From Rhizophagus sp. LPA8_4_AMF (lineage: Eukaryota; Glomeromycota; Glomeromycetes; Glomerales; Glomeraceae): DNA of 33,395 bases. Below the pieces are notes generated by a model. That model was not told the origin of the DNA. It ran no database searches and saw nothing but the letters and a program-made list of their open reading frames with translations. Shown here in pieces: positions 9,787 through 21,700 of this stretch. The stretch is from assembly GCA_021464525.1 (NCBI GenBank), contig JADRCO010000453.1, forward strand, positions 1-33,395, in the 5' to 3' direction. Position numbers and translations under genes: made by a program. Position 1 is the first letter of the stretch. Each line of letters starts with the position of its first letter.

Positions 9787-12700
9787 ATGTCGTCCGAAAC
9801 TAATAAAGATGGAAATGTGATTTTTTCGGACAAATCCGCCGTAGAAACTTTGTCCGAGACTTCTGTGCAAGCCGATGATTTTGAGCATCAAAACGGTGTA
9901 GATGACTCTACGGGGACAAACCAAAATCAAGATCCCCAACAATCACAGCCTGAATCGACTAATACAGAAAACAAAAATTTTTTCAAGGGATGGAAGAAAA
10001 CTATTTTCGGAGATGATTCTTCAAATGTTAAAGTTACTTTTCATGTTTACTTACCTTCCTTTGAATCTTTTGAAGGTTATCCTATTGTTGTTGGTAATAT
10101 CGAAGAATTAGGCAAATGGGAAAATCCGATTGTTAAACTAAAACAACCGAAAGGTGAATATTTGCACTTTAAATCAAATTACTGGTATTCAGATCCAATT
10201 TCCATACCACTTGAGAGATTCAATAATTATGAAGTCAAGTATAAATATGCGTTCTTCATCCCAAAGCCAAAAATTGAGGAAAAATCAAAATTTTCTTTAT
10301 TTACCAAATCCAAATCTGACAAAAACGAGGATGCTTTAGATAAAAAGAAAAAAAATAACAACGATGAAAATACTAATCCCGATGATTCATCTGAAACGCA
10401 AGAAGGCCGTGAAGGCGGAGAGGATCGAGAAAATAATAATAAAAATAGGAATGATGAAAAGAATGATGATGGTGATGATGAAACAAATGATCCTAAAAAT
10501 AAGGACAATAATGATAAGAATGAAGATGAAAATGAGGAGGTAAATGATTCTAAAAGTAAGAAGAAAAAAGATAAGATGAAAAAAGATGAAAAGAATGAAA
10601 ATGAAGATGAGGAAGCAAATGATTCAAAAAATAAGAAGAATAAAGATGGAAAGAATAAAGAAGAAGGAGAACTTTATTCGGAGGAAAATGAGCAATTACG
10701 ACTTTTGGAAAAAAAAACTGGATTCCAATTTGACATGGCACGAGTATTTGTTATTAAAACCCTGCGCACTGAGTTTCGATCTCTTAGAGACTTTGTGTTT
10801 ACGAGTATTATCCTTAATAGTATAACTTCATATAATCTTAAAGATAAGATTATGGAATATCAAGGACTTATTGATCATTTTCGTAATCTTGTATTGCATG
10901 AAACAGATATTGATTTTATTAGCTACAATATTAAAAAGACAAAAACAAAGGAATACGAAAAGCGTATTTTTCTATGTCTACTTTTAGGAAATTATATTCA
11001 CTATCGCCAAGAAGAATCATTTGGTCGGTTTGGTTTACCAAATGGGTTTCCTATAGCTCAAATTATTGACACTTTAGAGAAATTTCAACCCGATCTTTTG
11101 CCTAGAGAATTCTATGACGTATTAAAGATATCAATGACTGCTGTAATCCGTTTAAACGTCATCAATAGATCTTTTGATTGGCTAAAGTTATTCAAAGTTG
11201 CTAGTATTATCGATCCACATTTCACCTTTATCGAAGCAATTCAAGACCTTAAATATAGCAATGATCGAATGAAGAATTTTTTAAAAGAATATACAAAATC
11301 CGCTAAATCTATCGTAAATCAAATTAAGAACTTGTCAATTTATTCCAATATTGGAAGGGTAAGTTAGAGTTTTTTATAAACAATTTTATAATTATAATTC
11401 TTAATTATAAATTATTTTATTTTTTTAGTGGTTATTTTACAATTGCAACTCTTTCGAAATTCTTCTTTTTATTTGGACCGATATGATTGAACACACGACA
11501 GAACGCGATATTCAACTTCTTAAATACTTTTGTCCTCGCGTTGAACAGCTTATTTCATCATCACATGCAACAAGTTTGAATAATTATTTTTCACGGATGC
11601 CTATCGAACTTCGTGTAGAAGTTGCTGGAATATTTAGAAATAGATCTTTATCATTACTTAATGACCGTTTTAAAGAATGGAATAAAAGTGACTCTGAATC
11701 AATTCTTCAAATTCTTAAAGATCCTCAACTTAAGTGGCCCAAAGATGACTTTTTAGAAGCAATGGAGTATATATCTGGATCTCCAAAGCCTGGTTTACTT
11801 TTAATTTTTCCAAATCTATTGGATTATTGGTTTAAGTCGGATTTTAAAAACTTTAAAACAAACAAACTTCCTGATATTTGTAAAACGTGGTATTATCGTT
11901 CAATCGATATTAATAGATTTGAATCATATGATTCTAACGATTCAAACTTCATTTATGAAATTTATTATAATTTATCAACCATCTTTCCAATAATTGGAAA
12001 GAATGTTAAAATTTTTAAAGATTTATTAGATGTTGCGGCTAGTCGTGCCAAATACTGCTCTCTATCTAATATTTTTAATATTTTAACTATTGCACCAGAT
12101 ATCTCAACTTTAGAGAAAGAAATTCATGATCCATATGGAGAAATGGTCAAGGAATTATTAAAAAATTACATACATAAAATTGATAATAATGTGATAAGAT
12201 ATTTGTTGCAAGTTTGTGGTTGCAAAACCGAAGTTATATATATACAAAATGGGTAATTATCAAATATTGAATGGTTATTATTTATATATGATTTTATAAT
12301 TTACTAATTTAAAATTCACTTTTATTTTATTAGCTTAAGCGAAAATATTGCCTATCATGTAATGACATATTTGGAAGCTAAAGATAAAATTATCAAGAAT
12401 AATACAAATTTATCGGCTGTAATTTTAAAATTACTTGAAAATTATCGATTTTGGAGTTTAATTTTCAATGCAACTGGCCTTGTTGATAATTTGCATTCCC
12501 ATCCTTATGTTAAGCAAGTTCAAGGATTAATCTTTAAATTCGATGCCGTTATTCTTAGAGAGGATATAACAATTCGATCCCTACAAGAAATTCTTGAATA
12601 CGATACTAAAATTTTGCATCCCTTTCTCAATTTTTCTGCCAAGAAAGAAAAAATTAGCGAAGATTTGATCAAAAATCTTCGAAAAAACTACCATGGATAC

Positions 12701-15700
12701 ATTTTGAAAATAGAAAAATTAAGATCATTTTATGATAATTTTTGTCCTATTGAAAAAGTTAAAGATGTTCAAAATTTTCTTAATGACATTAATCATCGAA
12801 ATAATAATCTAGGAAATCTTACGCTTAAAGAAGCTTTGGCTGATAATCATTGGGAATTTCATAAAAAAAATATAGTTACCGCTAGAAAAGCACATAAATG
12901 GGCAAAGTCGTACACATTCTATAATGTTTTTGATACATTGAAATCAGATAAAAATGAATTAACTGTCGAATATATAGCTCAAACTTTAATGCCAGCCGTA
13001 TTTATCGAATATGATCGATTATGTCAACAATATAAAGAATGGGAAAGTCTCAAATGTTCAGAAGGAAGTCTTCTATGGAAAAATGTGAAAGATATTGAAA
13101 AAGAATTAAATTTGATAAGTGATTACATTCAAAGAGAAAAAAGTCCAAAGTTAATTAAAACACTTGAATATCTTTCTTTAGTTCCGACACAAATTGAACG
13201 ACTTCAGCAATTATCTATAGCTGTAGTTATGTTTAAAGTAACTCACACTAAGGATGATTGGCTTGAAAGAATACAGTTAGTTCTTCGTGACGATCATCTT
13301 TGGTTAGGAAAATTAGTGAATTTCTTTGAAGTATTTAATCAACTTCTTGGATTAGTTAATGATGATTGTTGGGATTTGATCAAAGAACTCTCAAAAGCTA
13401 GTGATTTTATTGAATTTCTTTATAAAATCGCTGAACATGACATAAAAAATTTAATTAATTCGGTAGACGAATCTTCAGATGAAAGACTTATACAAGAAGA
13501 CACAGTTACTTCTCTCATTCAAGTCAAACAATTTTTGCTCCCTTTATTAAAATCTGCGGAAAGGTTATCGCTTAAGAAATTTTTGATTGAAATTAGCAAT
13601 ATAACTCAGCAGAATGCAAAGTTAGGAAGCAAGGTAGCACTTTGTAGTAGCAACAACATGGCGTTACAAAATTTGTATAATAGTATTTCAAATAAAGAAG
13701 AAGTTACGAGGGAAAAGATTAAAAATGCGGTTAAGAGAGGGACTTACACTTTCGAACGTGATATTAAAGGAGATACGTGTAAAGTTACTTTATCTTATTC
13801 TACACTTAAGGGAACTACTAAACCTTCTTACTCCTTGACCGATTTACACGATTTGCGTGGACGTGCGCTCTTGATATCAAAACCTTCAGTGTCTGTTGAT
13901 AGTGCAACTAATCACGCTCCCGGATTGGAAGCTGGACAGGAAGTTTCTAAACCTATTATGGACGAATTCGTTATGCAAGTAGATATGTCACAAGAAATTA
14001 TCAATCTTTCTTCGAAGCTTATTCAAACAGGTCATTTTTATTATCGTAAATTTAAGCGAGAAATCAAAGGTACCGAGAATATGCAACAGACAGTAATTGA
14101 ATTAAAGAAGCACTTGAAAGAATGGTAATTATATGTTTTCGTGATGTTTATAATAGCGATATCTAATTGGTATATTCCTGATTTATAATCATTTTCCTTT
14201 TTTTAAAAAAAATAAAATAGGGAAGCAATTGTGAATGAAGCACAAGAGGAATATTATTATTTAACATTTTTCCCGGCTCGACATATTTTGTCATTCCTTG
14301 ATTATTTTAGCGTTGAAAGTAAAGCAAATGACAAAGCGAATACTGAGGAATGTAAAAAATTGATCCGATTTGTCAATAGTAAAGCTGAATTACCTCCAAA
14401 AGACAAAATTACAATTAATTTAGAAGGAAATAAATATGATGATACTCTTGGAAAAATTGGAACAATCTTACAAGAAATATTTACAACAGTTCCCAAAGAA
14501 GAACGTCAAGTCAAAAATATTAAAGAGCGTGTAATTTCAGATGTAGTTTATCCTGGAAAATTATTTGTTGCTGCATGTACTGATAAATTCCTTGTTCCAA
14601 ACATTGTAATGTCTTTATACGTGAATCATGAATGTCATCCTTTACCATGGCAAATATTAATATGTACAGCTTCTACAACTATGGAAGAACTCGCAATTTT
14701 CATTAAAAGATGTTTCTTTGCAAATAAAAATGGATACGAAGGAATCTTATTCTGTCTTGCTAACTTGGAGTTATTAGATTTTGAATTACAATATAATTTA
14801 GTTAATCTCATTAGGTCTATGCGTGAACATAATGATAAATTTCTACTAGCACTAATTTGTTATCGTGAAAAAGAACTACATCATCATATTTTAGATCAAT
14901 TTTCACAAGACGTTCATGCAACAAATGGATTAAGTGGTGAAGCAATGAAAACCCTTTATCATGAATTATGTCCAAACGTCATGAGCATTTCTTCAGAATT
15001 GTCTGGACAGGGCAAAACTGAATATATTAGACAATCTAGTTTTTCAAAAAAATTAACACCGAAAACTTTTCTTATTAGTGATGGAATTGATTTCGGAACG
15101 CTTGTTCATAGACTTAAAGAATTTAATTTGCGACCATTTCAAAGTGTGCATCTTAATATTATATCGGCTGATCGCCCCGGGGACGTTAATATGCTATTAT
15201 TTGAACTTTTAACCTTAGGAGTTGTATTTTGTAATATGGATATCGCATTTCTTCCAAACACGCTTATATTTATTGAGATAGCTTCTACTATAGGACAACA
15301 TTTGCTTAAATCTTTGCCCATAGCAGGATATCTTCGTCAAACACATTTAAATTGGAATATAGAAAATTTAATTGTTTCACAAGAAATTAATAGTCCAATT
15401 CAAGTTGTTTGTCATTATTTGAAAGAACTTAGTAAAAAAGCTGCAATAAATGATAAGGATATTCATTTCAGAAGTGTAGAGGGAACTCCAGATTTACAAC
15501 CATTACTCGCTAATGAATGCAGAAAATTAATTAAAGATTATCTGTTTGTAAAGAGTAATAAGGATATAAAAGACGAAAGAGAAATTTCATCATTTAGATT
15601 TGTCGAAATATTTGTTAACGTATTTGCTGATCAGTTAGTTAGACTATCATTAAGTTCTTATTTCAAAGTTGAAAATTTAAAACTTATGGTGGATGAAAAA

Positions 15701-18700
15701 AATATACGTAGTACACTCGTTCAAACATTATTAGGCGTATCAAAAGATTTTGCCACTAAATCTATTGCAACTAAAGCAGCACAAAAAGAAAATATTTCAA
15801 CTCCTGATGATGAAAATGCTGCTCTCGGTACCATAGTACAGTGGGATGATTCAAATCATTTGTTGGTATTTTTCTTATCTCAAACACCAGATTCGATCTG
15901 TGCATTATACAGAGATAAGAAAAAAGTTCCACAAAATGTGAAAACTTTATTACAAAGTCAATATATTGGAGATAAGAAACTTTGGGATTTAGATGACTAT
16001 CATAATATGGATTCTAAAGAATTATTATCCACTTTAGAAAATTTAGCAAGAAAAACTATGCATAAAATTGATTACCCCCAATATGCTCTTTCTGCCGATA
16101 ATTTAATTAAAATGGCCCTTATTCTCTTAAGAGCTCGTGCTAATATTCCTGTAATTGTATGCGGTGAAGCTGGATGTGGAAAAACAAGTTTAATAGGATT
16201 TTTATCTAAAGTTGTTGAAGTAAAATTTCGTGCATTAAATCTTCATGCTGGTATTACAGAAGAAATTATTTTACTTTTTATGGAAGAATCTCAAAAAGAA
16301 GCCGATAAAGGAGAAATTTGGTTATTTTTTGATGAAATTAATACATGTAATCATATTGGATTACTAGCTGATTTGATCGCTCACAGAATGTTAAATGGAA
16401 GACCAATTCATCACAATATTCGACTTTTTGCAGCATGTAATCCTTATCGTATACGTACCAAAGCAGCAACAGAAGCAGGATTATTAAAACTTAAAGATTC
16501 ACGATTTGAAGAAAAAAGTAAACTTGTTTATCAAGTTAATCCATTACCTGATCAAATATTAGATTATGTCTGGGATTATGGCATTCTTAAACCTGTAGAA
16601 GAAAAAAAATATATTGAAATTATGGTGAAAGAACTACTTAAAAATCTTGGTCATAAAGTATTATCGGAATGTTTATTTGTTTCTCAAGGATTTATAAGAA
16701 AAACTGAAGAATCCTATAGCGTTAGTTTACGTGATGTTAAGCGTGCTATTAAACTTGTTAAATTCTTTATTAATAGTTTAAAAGATCGACCTCCGATTAA
16801 GAAATATGGAAAAATTATAAAATATCCTTTACCTAGTGACATTACAAATAATGTACGTTCTTATGTACTTGCATTAGGATTATGTTATCAATCAAGGCTA
16901 TACGAACAGCAATTAAGAAAAGAACATAGAAGAATGATGGGAGAAATTTTCAAGAAGCATAAATTTAATATTAATGAAGAGAGATTTGATAGAATTATAA
17001 GAGAAGAACAGGAAAATTATATTAACAGAATGCAATTTTCACCTAATACGGCAATGAATGGAGCTTTACTAGAAAACGTATTAGTTATGATTGTATGCAT
17101 TTTAACCAAAATACCTTGCTTTATAATTGGAGCACCTGGATCATCAAAATCTTTAGCTGTTAGACTTATAAATCAAAATGTTCGAGGAGTAGATTCAAAT
17201 GATGAATATTTTAGAAGCTTACCTCAAGTATATTTAATTCCACATCAAGGTTCATCATCTTCAACTTCTGATGGTATTCACAAAGTATTTGATAAGGCAG
17301 TGAATTATCAAAAAACAAGTTCTGACGAATTTCCTGTTCTCAGTGTCGTATTACTTGATGAGGGTATATATGAAAGATTGTTAAATATTTAATTATTAAA
17401 AATTTCAAAATTTTCACTTATTTATTTTTTTTATTTTTTTTTTTTAGTGGGATTGGCTGAAACCAGTCCGTTTAACCCATTAAAAGTATTACATTCATTA
17501 CTTGAACCGAGTTATCCTAATACTGAACCAGCGGTTTCTTGTGTAGCTATTTCGAATTGGAGATTAGATAATAGTAAAAGTAGTAGAGCATTATTAGTTC
17601 AAAGACCCAAATTTGAATTAAATGATTTAACAGAAACAGCGTCACGATTACTTATAAAAAATGATAATTCACCAATAAAAATGGCATCATTACAATTATT
17701 AGCACAATCATATTTAAATTACGAACAAAGAGGACAAAAATTATCTAATTTTCATGGATTAAGAGATTACTATTCTTTAGTAAAAAGTTTATCACAATAT
17801 AATAGTTTAACACCGGAAAATATACATTTGGCATTAACAAGAAATTTCGGAGGTATAGGCAATATTGAAGAATTAGTGAAAGATTATTTCGGTTTAGTAA
17901 TAAGAAATTTTAATTCATCAAAGGAATATATCTATAAACCTATACCAATTTGGAATTTAATTAATGCGAATCTAGAAGATAAAGATGCGAGACATTTAAT
18001 GGTTATAGGTAAAAGTGATAGCATTGTTAACTTATTAAATTATCAACTAAGAAAAAAGGGTCTAGATCCTGTCGTAATACTTGGATCCCAATTTCCTGAA
18101 GATCAAGATGATTATTCTTATAGTGTTTTAAATAGAATTATGATGTGCGTTGAAACCGGTAGACCATTAATTTTAACAGATTTAGAAATTATCTATGGTC
18201 AGTTTCTTTTGTTTTTTTTTTATAAAAAAAAAAAAAATTGATTTTTAACTTTCCTCTCCTTTCAAATAAATAGGAAGTTTATACGATTTATGGAACCAAA
18301 ATTACATCGTTGTTGGTAGCGAAGAAGATCCAAAATTTTATGCCAGAGTAGCACTTGGCGCATATTCAAATCCGTTGTTATATGTAGCTCCAACATTTAG
18401 ATGTATATTAGTGATGGATGAAAGTAAATTAGAAAAAGCCGATCCACCATTACTCAATAGATTTGAAAAACAGAGAATGACCATGAATGATGCGTTAATG
18501 CCGCAAGAACAAGATTTGGTGGAAACCCTTACAGAGTGGACAGGGTTAATTTCTACCGTTAAGTTAAGAGGATTTAAACAAGAAGATTTATTTATTGGAT
18601 TCGACAAGAATGAAACTTTACAAAGTTTGGTTATCGACGTGAAAAAGAGCTTTCCTGAAGCTGATGAGGAGGAGGTATTGATTAAATGTAAGGAAAAATT

Positions 18701-21700
18701 AATTAATATTGCGTCATCTGATGGTATGATTAGAGCCGAACAATCAAATTTAAATTTTGAAGAAATTAGATATTGGAAAAATGTTTATTTCTACAATCAA
18801 CATCATAATAATTTAATCGATCATATTCAATATCGACTTAAAAATTTCGTTCAAGAATTTGTTAATGATGAAGGGTTACAAATTATAATCAATACGTTTT
18901 CAAATATTAATACAGATATTAAAACATGTTTACAAAGTCACATTAGTTGTCAAGTGGATAAATTATCAACATTCAAGACCGAATCACAATTTCAAAATAG
19001 AATTAAATATTTCTGGACTGAATCTCAAGATGAAATGTTAATATTGCAATGTGATGTCACTACGATTAATGCAGGATGTATTAAATTAGCAAAATTCTTG
19101 ATTGAACAATTTCGTAATGAATACTTACAGAAAAAGAGACGACAATTACAACTATCATCATCGAAACAAAAAGATATGGAGAAGCTTCCTACTAAACATG
19201 TGTGTATTATCTTACACATTCATAGAGAACTAGAAAGTTCTTCAGCTTCATTTAATTTCATGTGCGGATGGGATAAAATTACAATAGAAACCTTATTACC
19301 GCAAGAAAAGAATTTATCAACACTTTTAAATGAAAGTTTATCAGATTTAATATTAAGCACATATCCATTTGAAGTAATCCTAAAGCAAGAATTATTATGG
19401 TGTTTATTATGTATAAAATATCCTTCCAACATCAAATCAGTAGAACATATTAAGATACTTAATGAAAAAATTTGCGAAAATCCTATATTGATTAGTTTTT
19501 TAAAGACCAAAACTTTAGAATGGTTAAGAGAAAATCCTAATAATACAAATTGGCAATATAAAATAGCATCTAATAAGAAATTATTATACCCTTATTCTTC
19601 CTTTGTTAACGCACTCTTGGCCCATATTAGGAGTGTTGTACGTAAACCTATCGCAAAATGGTTATATGCTCTCGAGAAATATGCGGTAATTCATACTATA
19701 ATTTTCTTGTATAATAAAACCCTCACTACGAAAGGTCCCGCAAAATTCATGATGGAAGGTGTGGAAGATTATGATGAAACCGAGGAAATTATGATTGAAG
19801 ATGATGCCTATTTATTAGAATTTTGGAATAAAATGGTTGACGATAAAAATATAATTTCAATAAAGGAATTAATAGGCGACCCATCACCAGATATTTATAA
19901 AATGCCACATGGGATATATGAATTAGAATTTCCATTTTCATATTATATAATGAAAAAAATCGATGATTCAAGAAGAGTATATGAAGAAGAATTATCATCA
20001 TTATTTAATGATGCAGATAATGTTGATAAAAAAACGGGAAAATTATATTCTTACAAAATAGAAGAATATAATAAGAAATTTATTAAAAACATTGGAGAAA
20101 TTCCTATAATTAAAAATTCTCCTATCGTTAATTATCCTGAAAAATATTTCAAAGATTTTATTAACGTTATATTATCTAATGAAGTTAGTAATAGTAGTGA
20201 AATGGGAGAAAAGGATAGAAAATCTGATGAGGAATTGTTGAAACTTATTTTTGAAAGAAGATTAAGTGCTTCCGATAATAATATTTTAAATCCTGTTAGA
20301 TTACATTTATGTTGGTGGGAAAATTCATCATCTATTCTCGCCGAACTTACTTTAGCCCAAATTAGTCCTCATGTTATTAAACAATTTGATACTGAGACTG
20401 ATGAAAATAAATCATTGGAAATAGAATTTGAAAAACACCTCGTTGAACAAGTAATCAGAGATCTCTTAAATAGAATCATTTATCTAAAAGAAGAAGAAAA
20501 GAAAAGATATGGAAATAGGTTAATAATTGAAAGATGGCAATATGAAGTGACAAAAGTAATATCATTATGCGAAAAGATCAATGTCGCTTCTGAATTATAT
20601 TCATTACGCTTACTTAGAATTTGTAATGATTTATTAATTACAAAATCAATCCCATTAGATGATATGAAACAAATTATTAAATACGCTCAACAAAATATGA
20701 TTTCTTCTGATGAAGTTATTTCAAAAGAGTTTATTGACGTTGTTATGAAAATATTAATTAAACTTGAACCTAATGAAAAGAATTTAATTCCGAGACGTCT
20801 ATTTATTTTAAGATGTCTTGATATGCTTGCTTTAACATCACCAGTTAGAAAACATCTTTATCAAGGATTATTTACTATTCAGCCATTTCCACTTATGGGA
20901 GCAATTATATTACGTATCTTTAAGACTGAAGAAAAAGAACATCCAAATTTTATTTTACAACTTATTCGACAACCAAATCAAATCTTGGGATATTCGGGAA
21001 GACTTAATATCATCAACAGATGCTTTGATGTTAATAAATTAAATACAATGATGACTACGTTAATATGTGATACTTTTCAACAAGAATTCTTTTCAAAATT
21101 GGATTTAACTATTTTAGTTAATTGTTTTAATTCAGCAATCGGTGCATTATACAGCAACAATATCCAACCTTTACAACGTATCGCTTCAATCGCATTACTT
21201 AAAGAGTTCGCCAAAAAATTCTGGGATCTTCTAATTGAGAATAAAAAGGATTATATTAAACCCCTTACAAACAAATTATGTGATGTAATAGATTTCGATG
21301 GTACATCATTAGTAGGACAATTGAATACAACAATGATATTAGCTCATCCATTAATTAATGCATTTAAATTATATTTTTTAAGAGAATTACGTATTAACAA
21401 AGAATTTTCCACTGATGATATTAAGAAATTTTGTGAAGCTCAATCAAATTTGAATTGGTTTAGTAATCTTGACTTGGACGATAAAGATGAATGTAGATTA
21501 CCATTTAACCCTTATTGGGCTATTTCAGATTACGGTAAATTAGAAATTGGGTATACGTTACTTTACAATAGCAATAACAAGACGCAATTTGATGAAATTT
21601 TCAAACAATATAATAATCAAACACCCAATTTATTAAATAAAATGAGATTATTTGGTATTGTAGTATCTAAATTACATGTAATTAGAGCTTCAAGGGAATG

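Noticed and set aside
10227-10741. Minus-strand Ser/Phe-rich and His/Leu-rich open frames
   Set aside because: They mirror the purine-rich charged linker of the RNF213-like gene and have no independent support.
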